Positions 25,369 through 58,100 of a stretch of 64,000 nucleotides of DNA are shown piece after piece. The notes beneath the pieces are model-generated. The model did not search any database. It saw only the letters and a list, made by a program, of their open reading frames with translations, and was not told the origin of the DNA. Source of the DNA: Paraspadella gotoi. Taxonomy: Eukaryota > Chaetognatha. The translations under genes were made by a program, and so were the position numbers. Where the stretch lies: contig CM119268.1 in assembly GCA_051294375.1 (NCBI GenBank), positions 430,415 through 494,414 of the forward strand, given 5' to 3'. Each line of letters opens with the position of its first letter. Position 1 is the first letter of the stretch.

Positions 25369-26327
25369 AAGGAGGCAATCATCCCATATGTCAATGTTCT
25401 ATTTTTCTTGTCATTTCTATTTGTCATTTAGGATCCTGCGACCAATCTTTCCAGTTGAAAAAGATAAAAGTAAAAAAAAACATAACCAACCAAAACTTTT
25501 CGCAACTGACTTTCCTTGTTGCTAAAGCAATCGGCGAAATGCGCCCCCGTAAATATTTGGACTCTCTCTCACTCTCTATTCTTACAGTACTCATCCATTC
25601 AATTCTCTTCCTTTCCTCTCTCTCTCTCTCTTTCTTCCTTTTCCTCTATCTCTCTCTCCCTTTCCTCTCTTTCCCTTCCCTCTTTTTCTTCCTCTCTTTT
25701 CTCTCTTTCTTTCTACCCTTCCTCTCTTTCTCATTTCCTTTCCTTTCTTTCTTCCTCCATTTCCTCTCTCTTCCTTTCTTTTCTTTTTCCCTTCCTTTCT
25801 TGTTCCTTCTTTTGCCTCCCACGCAAAATGGCGGCTTTGAATTTTTAAAAAAAGACAAAAAATTGGGCGAAGCAACAAATTTCAAGGATAAATTTAAAGG
25901 GAAAAAAAGATAAAAGAAGGAAAACATATACATGAAATCAGGAAAAACATATTCTTATCTTTTTGTAAGTCTAGCTCTACCTTATCATTTTTAATTTTGT
26001 CTTTTCTGTCCTTTTTTTCCTTATTTTCTGTCTGTCTGTCTTTCTTTCTTTCTTACATTCTTTCTTTTTTTATATCTTTTACGGCGCTGTTTTCTTTTTC
26101 AACCAATAAAGGTTTCAGGTTTAAGGCCTTCAGGTTCTCCGTCCCTCGCCGGGTTTCAAGCCTTTCTTTCTCCCTTCCTACCCACAAAAGACTAAAGCAG
26201 TTCTCCCTTCCCCACAATCCTGGGTCTTGTGGTTCTTGTGGTTCTTGTGATCTCGATTCACATTCACGTGGTCACGAAATCCACAAACGAGTCTTTGTCC
26301 CCAACAAGCGACAAACCTTAACCATAA

Positions 26328-26362
<35 letters not shown>

Positions 26363-26690
26363 AGGACATAGAATCGCTCAAGTGGTTAAAATAATGGAAG
26401 TGGACTTCGAGTGTGAAACGCAGGGTTTTTGTTGCCTTGAGCTAAAAAGGGGAAAGGGGAGTTAAAGAGCGGGGTAATAGGAGGGACAAAAGGGGAGTAG
26501 AGGAGTTAAAAACTTGAGGGTAGAGGAGATAGCTTGAGGGGTAGAGGATTTAAAAAGGGAGCAGAAGGAAGAGAGAATTAAAAGCGGGAAAAATGCTTCG
26601 AGGCGAATTTTGAAAAGAAATAATTTTGATAAATTGTTATTTAATTTTTTTTTTTTTTTAATTTTTATGATTTCTTCGGCTCTATTTTTC
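24150..26690. other. non-coding, microsatellites
   Basis: Tandem repeat at 24335, (GAC/GAT)n at 24575, A-rich 25080-25260, CT-rich 25560-25810. No gene supported. Confidence 0.6.
24335..24465 (+). repeat. about 32-bp tandem repeat
   Basis: Units of TTGACATTCGGTGACACTCC and TTTGGTCACGCC, four diverged copies. Confidence 0.65.
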
Positions 26691-27128
26691 AAAAGCAACC
26701 CGTTTGGCTATCTTTTCCAAAAGCAACCTGTTTGGCTCTATTTTCCAAAAACAACCCTTTTGGCTTTTCTTTTCAAAAACGCCCCATTTCTGTTCGTTAA
26801 TTTCTAAACTTGAATTTAACCTTAATATGTTGCCAAATTTATACTCCAATTCTTAACCCTAATCAGTAATAATAATGACTAATTGTAATGTATTTCTTAA
26901 CTCTTAATAATAATCACTAATTAATAACCCTAATCCCTAGTCCTTTTCCCTAAATAATCACATTAACCTCTAACCTTAACCTTTAGCCTAACCTTAATCA
27001 CTAACCTTAACCTTTAGCCTAACCTTAACCTTTAGCCTAACCTTAATCACTAACCTTAACCTTTAGCCTAACCTTAATCACTAACCTTAATCTTTAGCCT
27101 AACCTTAATCACTAACCTTAACCTTTAG
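26690..27128 (-). repeat. degenerate CCTAA-like satellite
   Basis: Four diverged 'ttttcaaaarcaaccYgtttggc' units near 26690-26790, then CCCTAATCC-like DNA and a tandem array (about 26985-27128) of a roughly 30-bp unit with CTAACCTTAACCTTTAGCC. Confidence 0.6.
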
Positions 27129-27129
27129 C

Positions 27130-27423
27130 CTAATATTTTAAAAAAATATACTTTAATTCCGAATTGTAGATGAAATTAGGACGCTCTGAGAAAATAAGGC
27201 TCAAATCCAGACAATCAAATATTAAAATTTGTTGGAAACGACTTTGGACAAGAAATCCTAATAAATTTGGTGTTTTAAGGTCTCCATCACTCTTACAAGA
27301 TAATGACATAGCAGATCCCTGCAAGCTTTCAATCAAGACTCTCTCACAGTCTCGTTTATTCACTCCCAGAGTACCTGGCTTCCCTATCAATGAAGTGGTA
27401 TAATATTTCAAAGAATGTTTCAA
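27130..27423 (-). repeat. interspersed repeat R
   Basis: On the minus strand it carries GACTGTGAGAGAGTCTTGAT, AGCTTGCAGGGATCTGC and TCTTGTAAGAGTGATGG. Copies: 32500-32600, 42070-42210, 52135-52340 and 59280-59500. Several copies keep an open frame around GTLGVNKR.CE...IESLQG, perhaps a decayed ORF or a SINE body. Confidence 0.6.
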
Positions 27424-27429
27424 TTGTAT

Positions 27430-30900
<3,471 letters not shown>

Positions 30901-30906
30901 CTAACT

Positions 30907-31190
30907 CTAAACTTTATTATATTCTTTACATCTACAGTAGCATCCGTCTAGAATTTCTGAGACGGTAAGCTCTGTAACTCGAGTACAAATGATAATTTGA
31001 AAGAGAGCTTTTGTCTTGATATCGAGTACACATATGGCTACTCCCCCTTCGGTAAGCCATTGCTCTACGACCAATTTTGGGACATCAGAAGTTATTGTAT
31101 AAAGAAACTTCGGCCAGATTAGAACCTGACACCTTTTCTTAACGTTGAAATCCGGCGCGCTACGCACTCGGCCAAATGATTTTCAAAAAA
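30907..31190 (-). mobile_element. tRNA-derived SINE, copy with first head type
   Basis: On the minus strand a tRNA-like head (TTGGCCGAGTGCGTAGCGC as box A, GGTTCTAATCTGG as box B) precedes a body with AATGGCTTACCGAAGGGG and GACGGATGCTACTGTA. The same body is at 32010-32160 with a different head. Confidence 0.65.
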
Positions 31191-31894
31191 ATTACGTTCA
31201 GATTAAATTATATAAAGCTGTAGGTTTGCTTTTAATTTTTTTTGGGAAACAAAAAATTCCTTAATGTTAACATGCGTTTGGCCAAATCGTCTTCTAGTTA
31301 TCTTGTTGGTTTCTGTTTCATAATTTGGCGAGACTTGAGATAAATACAGAAGGCTTCAAATTATAAAATTAGGGACTCCTTTTTTGTTACCAGAACTCGT
31401 TCCAAGAAAACTACTAGACCACAATTATTGAAATTTGGTATGAACGATTTCGATGTAAGACACGATGAAAGTTAGCATGGTGCAGTGTATGCAGCCATAA
31501 AAAAAATTTGTGTTTGAAATCGTTCTCTGTGAATAGGTTATATGAAACATTGTATTGGCGTTCGCTGTGGCCAACGTGGGCATCGCCATAGGGGCAGGAC
31601 GGCTCAACGTCCGATGGAAGAGATTTTGACATCCGAGTTTTCTCGTTGTTAAGCCGCTAGGTCAAACATTTTCACGTTGATTTTAAAGTGTTTTTAACCT
31701 GTTGTTTATTGTGAAACAACTGAAACTGTTTTTATACATTGTCGCTTATTTTATCAATATTAATAAATAGGCTCACGATTGAGATAATGAAAGAATGAAA
31801 TCATTTCAAAAAGAGAATAAAGTTTTTGGTTGGCATAAAAAAAAGAAAAAAACCAATATTTATATTAGGGTTTTTGAAATTTTTTTTTAAATAA

Positions 31895-32165
31895 CGAGCG
31901 GTTAAAACGTCGAAGTCTTAGCTTTTAATGAAAGCTAAGACTTCGACGCGGAATGGAATGGCAGAATTCAAATCCCACTCAAAGTAAAATTTTACAATAA
32001 ACTGCTATGTCCCAAAAGTGGTCGTAGAGCAATGGCTTACCGAAGGGGGAGTAGCCATATGAGTACTCGATAACAAGACAAAAACTCGCTTTCGAATTAT
32101 CATTTGTACTCGAGTTACAGAGCTTGCCGTCTCAGAAATTCTAGACGGATGCTACTGTACCTTTA
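31895..32165 (+). mobile_element. tRNA-derived SINE, copy with second head type
   Basis: The head runs GAGCGGTTAAAACGTCGAAG and GAATTCAAATCCCACTC (box B-like). Between them is a perfect 18-bp stem, CGTCGAAGTCTTAGCTTT and its complement (31908-31925 / 31931-31948), with a 5-nt loop. The body matches the SINE at 30907-31190. Confidence 0.65.
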
Positions 32166-32239
32166 ATCTCTATTCTATTCTTTACATCTACTTCTAATCT
32201 TTATTATATTTCTTACATCTACCTCTAATCTTTATTTTA

Positions 32240-32480
32240 TATTTTACCCCTAACCTAAAAGTAAATCTTAACCCTTAATTTCCATCCCTGAACCCAAGTC
32301 CCGAACCCAAGTCCCGAACCCAAGTCCCAAACCCAAGTCCCGAACCCAAGTCCCTAACCTTAATCACTAATCTAATCACTAACTTAATCTTTGATTCTAA
32401 TTTCTAATCTTAACACTTAACTCAAAAAATTAACTTGATTCCGAATTTGAGATAAAATGGGGCGTTCTTGAAAAATTACT
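32240..32480 (+). repeat. degenerate CCTAA-like tract and 13-bp tandem repeat
   Basis: ACCCCTAACCTAAAAG, then five copies of CGAACCCAAGTCC, further CTAATC repeats and GATAAAATGGGGCGTTCTTG. Confidence 0.6.
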
Positions 32481-32499
32481 GCGATTCGGGTTTTTATAC

Positions 32500-32610
32500 A
32501 ATATGTGATGGAGGCCTTAAACCACCAAAGCCTGTCCAAAGTCAGGGGCAAGATAGCTTATTTATTAAATGAATGGATATTTTTTATATTGGTTGTACCA
32601 ATTTCATAAA
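32500..32610 (+). repeat. interspersed repeat R, 3' part
   Basis: GATGGAGGCCTTAAACCACC, GGGGCAAGATAGCTTATT and AAATGAATGGATA, the 3' end of repeat R. Confidence 0.5.
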
Positions 32611-32623
32611 ATCTCAGATGGAT

Positions 32624-32869
32624 TCAGAACCGAAAAATGGAATCGGATCCGCGACTCGGGTAGAATCCGACTCTCTCATTGGACGAACCACCGAGTGAAC
32701 CGTCCAATCACAAGATGAGCTTCGTGCCATTCTGGAAAACCCGCCCGTGTCGATGAAGCCCATCTTGTGATTGGTCGATTCCATTGGTAGTTCGTCCAAT
32801 GAGAGAGCGGAATCCGGCTTTCGACGGATTCTATCCCAGTAGCAGATCCGATTCTATTTTCGGTTCTGA
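32624..32869. repeat. foldback element of about 245 bp
   Basis: Arms starting TCAGAACCGAAAA and ending TTTTCGGTTCTGA; internal matches include CTCTCATTGGACGAAC against GTTCGTCCAATGAGAG and CCAATCACAAGATG against CATCTTGTGATTGG. Arms of about 110 bp with several mismatches. Lies 107 bp before the first visible GT31 exon. Confidence 0.75.
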
Positions 32870-32976
32870 TTACTTCTGCAATGATACATTAACATGAGAT
32901 TTAACAGAACCTTACAATCCTTTAAAAAGTTAGCAGAAATGTTTTAAAGATGTTAGTTGTTCGTTTGTTTTTCCAG

Positions 32977-50516
<17,540 letters not shown>

Positions 50517-51004
50517 CGAAACAAGACAAAACAGGAAGGGAAACAAGTGACGAAACATGACAAAACAGGAGGCGAAACAAGAAACATAACGGAAGACGAG
50601 ACAATTGATAAAATGAGATAGAACACAAAGGAAGGTATATGTAGTAGAAAAAACTGGAGAGAAAAATGGGGAACAATAGTGTCGAAACAGGGGACGAAAC
50701 AAGGAACGAAACGGGGGACGAAACAAATTGACGAATCAGGAAACAAAGCAAATGGTAAAACAAAGCATGTAAGGGGAGACGGAACAAAAAACTAAACTAG
50801 ATATGAATCATGAAATGAAACAAACAAACAAAACAAGTGACTTTACACAAAGGAAAGGAACGAGAAACATAATACAAAACACTGACGAAACATTGGACGA
50901 AATGGCGACAAAACACGGACGAAAGACATAAAGACAAAATACAAGAAGGTTTTTTCAAATATTCTAAGAATTTTTGAACAGAAAATTGTCATTCCTAACG
51001 TTTG

Positions 51005-51076
<72 letters not shown>

Positions 51077-52134
51077 CTCTTTCAAGATTTTATTCCATCA
51101 AGAAGCATAATTTTAATTTGCTTCAAAGTGTTTCTATATTAGAACAAAAATTATATGAATCTTTTCTTGTTTTTTAAATGTACAACTTTCATGTTTAATT
51201 TATTACATTCATTGTTTAATAATCTTTATTTATTCCTCTTTCGGAAATAAAAACGTCCTTTCAACATTGTTTTGGAGAAATTCAATATTTTTTTATTACA
51301 ATGTTTTTATTTATCATTTATCATTATCAAGATTAATGTTGCTAACAGAGCACAGAATATAAGAACTATTATGTTTTCACCAAAAGCTTTTTTCTAACCA
51401 ACAGGATTCGCCTTTTAAATGTATTTCAAAATCACGCGAAAAATAAATTAATTAATAATGTAATTTAATAAAATAATTTAACCTTTAACGTTTTGATCCA
51501 GTTACGATGACGTTACAAAAATATTACAAAAAAATTACCAATAACATTTGTGCCGCTTTCGCGAGAAATGTTTGATATATAACCGATAGAAAATAAAATT
51601 ACATTTAAAGTTAAAATGATGTGAAAAATAAACTTACCAAATCACTCATTGTTAATTATGATATTTTGATACGAAATTAAAGTAATTAAAAAACTGTTAA
51701 GTTAGGTTTTATTTCATAAGATGGGCCATGGGTCGCGGTTAAATTCTTATTCCATTTCCCTTTTGTTCGAGCGCCCTCTCTCGGCATTTTTATTTTCCCC
51801 ATCTTTTGTTTTTCTTAACGTGAAACTTCTTCATATTTATTATAATTGTGCCGTTGATAACCTTAATATCATTTGTTATAAAAAGATAAAAAAAATTGAT
51901 ATTAAGTTTGTGACGTCGAGTTGATTTTAATTGTTAAAAAAATCATGATGACAAACAAAAAAAAAGTTGTTTTTTATTAAAATTTTATTAAATTAAAATG
52001 TAGGTATTAAGAATAGAAAATTAGATAGTTTAGTATTTTTAGTTTATCTATAGTTAATGCAGGGCAATATTTCTGAAACTTTAATAGTACATACATAATT
52101 CGACCATGTTGATCAAAGTTTTTACTATATCTAT

Positions 52135-52345
52135 ATTATGCGACAATTGAAACATTTTTTGAAATATTATACCAATAAGTTGCGAGGTACTCTGGGAGTG
52201 AATAAACGAGGCTGTGAGATATTCTTTATCGAAAGCTTGCAAGGTCCTGTTATGTTACAATCTTGTAAGGGGAATGGAGTATTAAACAACCATAGTTTGT
52301 CCGTAGGAGGGAAGAATTATTGGTCCTACCGTTGTATTAATTTTA
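52135..52345 (+). repeat. interspersed repeat R
   Basis: GGTACTCTGGGAGTGAATAA, CGAGGCTGTGAGATATTC and AGCTTGCAAGGTCCTG match repeat R at 27130 and 59280; open frame retained. Confidence 0.6.
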
Positions 52346-52489
52346 TTATCCGATATTAACTAACATTCTTTTTTTCATATTCTCAAAAATCTATTATCTC
52401 AAAATCCCCTTAATGCTTCATTGGTTCTCCGAATGTAGTGGGGATTGCTAGGTTTACCTCACAATAAATTATTGTTCTATGGCAAGGGG

Positions 52490-52775
52490 GAGACATGTGT
52501 GATGCCCGAGGTGTGAGGCATCTCCCGACAGCTGGCGCTCAAGACTTTGGACCCGCAGTGACAACCCCATGTCAATGGCGTGTTTATGCCGACACCAGCG
52601 TCACCGGGAGGCGAATTGAGGATTCGCCAGGGTTCCCTTATTACTGCACACGACTACAAGGTTCGTGGTTCGATCCCAACCCGGACCCAGCGTGAAAACG
52701 GCGGTGAGACACCGAGTTGTCAAGCCGATTCCCCCTTCAGCCCGATTCAAAGCCTTGGACCCGTTAGTTAGGGAT
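52490..52775 (+). mobile_element. tRNA-derived SINE, third type
   Basis: A clear box B, GTGGTTCGATCCC, near 52670 and a tRNA-like 5' part (GGGAGGCGAATTGAGGATTC). Flanks are GC-richer than the surroundings. Lies between the two genes. Confidence 0.55.
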
Positions 52776-53163
52776 AGTATTCTTCTGCCTAAATATTCAC
52801 ACAATGTCATGTTTAAACAACGCCTACGCATGCTATCTTAATACAATGATTAATTCCGTGAGCCAGTGCAATGTATTCAATAGTTTTATTTTTTACCCAA
52901 TTAATAGTTTTTTTTGTTCAGGGAAGTCGATCCTTTTCCGAGATTTAATGTAAAAGTACAACCGATAATTTTATGCTAAAGAAGAATTTGAACAAAAAAT
53001 CTTTAAAATTTGAATCTACGCATTTTGTTGTTTTTATTTTTTTGAAATTTTTTAAATTTATTTATTTATTTATTTATCTATTTTTTAAAGGGAGAATATA
53101 TTTCAACGGATGTTTTTCAAAGGACCGAATTTTCTCTGAAGAGATGGCGTCAGTTGGCAGGCA

Positions 53164-53200
<37 letters not shown>

Positions 53201-53562
53201 NNNNNNNNNNNNNNNNNNNNNNNNNNNNNNNNNNNNNNNNNNNNNNNNNNNNNNNNNNNNNNNNNNNNNNNNNNNNNNNNNNNNNNNNNNNNNNNNNNNN
53301 NNNNNNNNNNNNNNNNNNNNNNNNNNNNNNNNNNNNNNNNNNNNNNNNNNNNNNNNNNNNNNNNNNNNNNNNNNNNNNNNNNNNNNNNNNNNNNNNNNNN
53401 NNNNNNNNNNNNNNNNNNNNNNNNNNNNNNNNNNNNGTCGATTGCAGAAACAACATCAACGAAAACGACGACAACGCCAACAACGCCAACAACAACGCCA
53501 TCTACGACTCCAGAAACCGNNNNNNNNNNNNNNNNNNNNNNNNNNNNNNNNNNNNNNNNNNN
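53201..53562. other. two assembly gaps (53201-53436, 53520-53562)
   Basis: They lie just upstream of the first visible TTLL exon, around Thr/Asn-codon repeats (ACAACGCCAACAACGCC); the missing 5' exon of the gene may be here. Confidence 0.95.
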
Positions 53563-53610
53563 GAGAGCGAGACAGAGACAGAGACCGAGACCCAACCCTT
53601 TTCCCTTCAG

Positions 53611-53739
53611 GCGGCCCAAGCTGGAATGATCTGCCAAGTAGTCGGCAACGGAGGGCCCTTTGTACGAGAATCTCTAAAGAGCCGAGGTTGGGTGGAAAAA
53701 ATCGATACACCTGTCTTTTGGGAGGATGCCAGGCGACAG
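53611..53739 (+). CDS. TTLL3: TTLL3-like exon with SRGWVEK motif
   Basis: Acceptor ttttcccttcag, donor cag|gtgaaa, phase 0 on both sides. It encodes AAQAGMICQVVGNGG, PFVRESLKSRGWVEK and DTPVFWEDARRQ. The (I/V)R..L..RGWVEK pattern is characteristic of the N-terminal region of TTLL3/TTLL8 glycylases. Upstream lie two N gaps and Thr/Asn-codon repeats, where the missing first exon probably lies. Confidence 0.8.
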
Positions 53740-54471
53740 GTGAAAAGTTGTTGTGGACAGGTGTGGTGAAATTAGACTGTAGTTAGGTGGCTGGGTTCGG
53801 TTGTCTATTTGTCCTAAAACTACCTCACATTTTTTACCAATTATAAACTGAGTCCCTTACAATCCTGCACGCTTGGAGGAAGTCGACCACTCAATACCCT
53901 GATCTGCAAGACAGCAAGGGTCCCGAGAATTATTTAATATATCGGTAATCGGGCATTGCAATATGTTCACACCGCCTATAAGCAATATTAAGCATGTTAC
54001 CTTCGGTCGTGATCATAATCAGTAATACCATCAGCTCATGACCATTAGGTACCGGGATCGATTCCCTTCCAGGAAGCTTGAGGACGGTCTGGAAACCCCT
54101 CGAGCAAGGTTCCAAGACCTATTCCATTGATGCTTAGGGGCAACAGAAGAAGAGGACAGTAATCTTAAGTCTCGTTAGCGCCTTATCCACATATCGAATC
54201 AACCTCCTCACTGTCATGCTTCGGTTCTCTCCTTCAATTCTCCTCTCTCTCTCTCTCTCTCCTCTTCTCTCTTCTCTCTCTCTCTCTCTCTCTCCCGCCG
54301 CCTCCCCCAGGTCGATGCCTGCGGTGAAGTTGCTCGTGCTTCTTAAGTCATGTCATCTGTCTCTCTCTCTCCTCTCCTCTCTCTCTTTCTCTCTCTCTCT
54401 GCTCTCTCTCTCTCCCTCCCCAGGTCGATGCCTGCGTTGGAAGTCGCTTCTTTAAGTCTTGTCTCCGCCTC

Positions 54472-54509
<38 letters not shown>

Positions 54510-54641
54510 CCAGGTTTCGATTGCCTGCTGTGGAAGTCGCTTCTTTAAGCTCATTTTGTCTCCTCCCTCTCTCTCTCTCTCCCTCTTCTCTCTCTCTCTC
54601 TCTCTTTCTCTCTCACTCTCTCTCTCTCTCTCTTTCTCTCT

Positions 54642-54696
<55 letters not shown>

Positions 54697-55068
54697 CCCC
54701 AGCGTCGATGCCTGCGTGGAAGTTGCTTCTTTCTACAAAACTCAACGACGAAGGAAAACACTCCTTGTCACGTGACCCCGTCTTGGAATTCACTTGGGCG
54801 CGGATTTCGTGAGTCACGAGTCGTTTTATCAGGTGAGAGAAGTTGATAGAGAGAGGGGGGTAGGGGGGTGCGACCTGGAAGGAAAGATTTTTAAAGGATA
54901 TTAAGAGAGGAGATAACCTAACGAAAAATCCTTCAAGTGCTCGGGGTATTTTACATGTTTAAAATACCAATAAACTGTCAATTGAAAACGTATTTTTTTA
55001 TATTTTGAATAGTTTTAATTTTTTATAGTTAAATGTTTGATTTTTATGTGCCTAAAGCCCGAAGTGAG

Positions 55069-55129
<61 letters not shown>

Positions 55130-58100
55130 CAGCACCAGCTGTCCCTCATTCGCCGCCTATACCGCTCTGAGCTCTCTGGAATTGCCAACGCGCTCAGACC
55201 TATTGTCCCTGGTTTTTTCTGGACTTCTGGTCGAACTGAATCCATGTTTACGCTTTTAAATTCCAGGCAAGAAGTGTCAATTATACTGTTTGGGGGGTTT
55301 TTTCCAAGAGTGTCACATTTATATTCCTGTACTACTGAATTTTTTTTTTAACTTTAATAATAAACCTAAACTTAAATCTATAACCTAATCCCTAAAATTA
55401 TTTCCTTACCTAATCTTAGACCCAAATATCTAACCCTAATTACTAACAAATCGCTAATCATGATAATTAATCTAATTTAATCCAACGCAACCCCATATTT
55501 ATTATGAAATGAGGCGTTTTTGGAAAACATGGCCATATATTCAACATACATACGTATAAACTTATGTTTTTTCTACTATTTAAATTTTTTCCTTCTTCTA
55601 AAATCTCAAAGGCCCGACATCTTCTGGAACCATTATGGTTCCAGCGGGGGATCCTTCTGCACCAAAGGGGGACTCTGCGACATCATGAACGAGATCCATT
55701 GGACGCTCGACTTGGACCAGCGAGACATCTTCCCTAGAGCATTTCAGCTTAGCAGACCTGAAGACGTTCTCGATTTTGTTGTAGACTTTAAGGTGTATTG
55801 TAGGGTAGTCAAAGAGAGCCCCTGCACAAACATTTTTGTATGGCCTCAGCCCCACCATAAGACAGTAAACGTTTATTAGTTGCGCCGCGAGTACTCGCGG
55901 TGTAACTCTATAAGTAACTTTTCGGTCGGTCTGTCGGTCGGTATGTCTGTCCTTTCGGTCTGTCCGACTTACCTTAAAAATGCTGATAACTCGCCTATAG
56001 TTAGTTGTTCATTTGTTAAGAGTGGAAAAAACATCAAATCTAAGTGACTGCTAGCGCCGCCTTCAGGAAAAAATAAAGAATAATAGACAGAATTCCGATA
56101 CAGTACGTGTCATAAATACACAAGCTTAGAAAGTTATTGTTGTCATGTACTAGTCATGTCATGTCACATCATTTCATGTCATGTCACGAGAAATACACGT
56201 GAATATAAAGTCAAATAAAATAAACATGACTGGGCGTTTTTTGTGCGTCAGGGACATTTTGTTAATCATATTACTGCCCTTTTCCGATAGATCTTGTAAA
56301 AATCTTAATCCGGTTAGAAATGGCAAGGTTTTTTTTGGTTTGTATCATTCACTATTGTAGGTACTATATCAGTCTCATGTCCCCGTCAGGAGCATGGACC
56401 CTCAAATCTGTAGAGTGTCTTCTTCTTGATTAAGTGAGTCCGCTTTTTCTTCTTTTTCTCTTTAAAGGTGACGGCCTGTTTGAATCTCCTCAAGTTGGTC
56501 GCGGAGATGCAGACAAGCGAAGACGATGAAGGAAAAGAATACGGATTGAGCGAAGATTTGAGAAAGAGTGAGGAAGTCATGCAGACAGGAAATGAGGATG
56601 GTGGAGGAGAGAGGAAGAAGGAGAGGGAAGAGAGAGAGGAAAGGAGAAAAGAAGGGGGAGGAGAGATGGAGAAAGAGAGGAAGGATGGGGAGGAAAGGAG
56701 GAAAGAAGAGGGAGGAGAGATGGAGAAGGAGAGGGAGGAAAGGAGGAAAGAAGAGGAAGGAGAGATGGAGAGAGAGAGGAATGAAGGGGAGGAAAGGAGG
56801 AAAGAAGAGGAAGGAGAGATGGAGGAGAGGGAAGAGAGGGAGGAAAGGAGGAAAGAAGGGGGAGGAAAGGAGGTCGGACTGACTACAGAAGAGGAGGAGT
56901 TGGGGCAAGAAGATTTTTTGATGGAGTTTGAGCCGGCGGATCAGGGTGAGGAAGAGGAGGAAGAGAGAAAAGAATACAATGATGGTGAAGCCGATGCCCT
57001 TGCTGTTGATACTAATGTTGTGGAAAGCCAGAGCGAGGCTGATGTAGCTGGAGACGTTGGCGGCGCTAATGTTTTCTTCGATGCAAACGACAACAACTCG
57101 AACAATAAGAGCATTGTTCGCTTTCCAATTAAGTTACATTCAAGGTTCGATCTTTTATTTTAGGTTTTGCTTTTTAACTGCTTAGAGATAAAAATAGCAT
57201 TGCAATCATTAAATATATTAAAACCATTAAAATATTATTAAATAAGTAATAATGAGCTCTGATTAATGAATTAATTATATCTTTATTAATTCCTCGTTTA
57301 CAATTTATCCAAGAGAACCCCACACGGCGGCAAACGGACTTGCGGTCATTCTTGCCTCTCGCCATCAACAGCAAGAGAAACAGATCAGTCGTCTCTTCAG
57401 CCATTCAAAGAAATGTCCGATCATTTCTCAGAAATGTCCGATCATTTCTCAGAAAAGCCAAAGAATTTCTCGGAAATCTGGAGGAATATCGCGGATGAAA
57501 TCGCCCGAGCGCCAGGTGGAAGCAAAAAGAGAAAATGGAAGAGGAAAAGAAATCAAGAAGAAGAAAATAGAAGAAAAGAAAAGGGAAGTCCGATCGGTAA
57601 CGGTTGAAACAAAAAGGACCGCAGCGCCGTTGAGGTTAGACGACAGTTGGCTTGATTTTCGTAAAAGATTGAGAGATAAGTTTGACATCTGAATCAAATA
57701 AAGAAAGGGATTTAATGAATTAATAAAACAATGACATAATTATTTATTAATCACCTAATCCAATAGTCAATCAAAAAATTGAATGACCAATGCAATGCGA
57801 ATCAATATTACAGGGACTCCTCAGATGGAAATTCTGGTGACTTAAATGACGTTCACTCTGCCAATATCTTCAAAGTCGCTGAAATCACCAAAGTTGGTGA
57901 TAAAGATTCTAGCAAACAACAACAACAACAACAATATCAGCAGGAGCTCCAGCAGCAAGAAGACGAAACGAATAGGATATTTTCTGAAGCGCGTGTTTCT
58001 CAAGAAGAATCCTTTTCCCGCCAAGATTCTGTCAAGGAAGATAATCCGTCCAAATCTGCCATTTTTGAAAATTACACCGACATCAAGGAAACTTTTGACA

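Noticed and set aside
52655-52690. Possible functional tRNA gene (good box B)
   Set aside because: No cloverleaf with proper acceptor and anticodon arms could be drawn; it fits a tRNA-derived SINE.
53454-53517. Thr/Pro-rich or Asn-rich coding stretch between two gaps
   Set aside because: Open in all frames because of ACA/AAC/GCC triplets; it may be 5' coding sequence of the TTLL gene but cannot be tied to it across the gaps.
56462-56908. 148-codon minus-strand frame over the TTLL exon
   Set aside because: It is the shadow of the E/R/K-rich repeat of the plus-strand exon.
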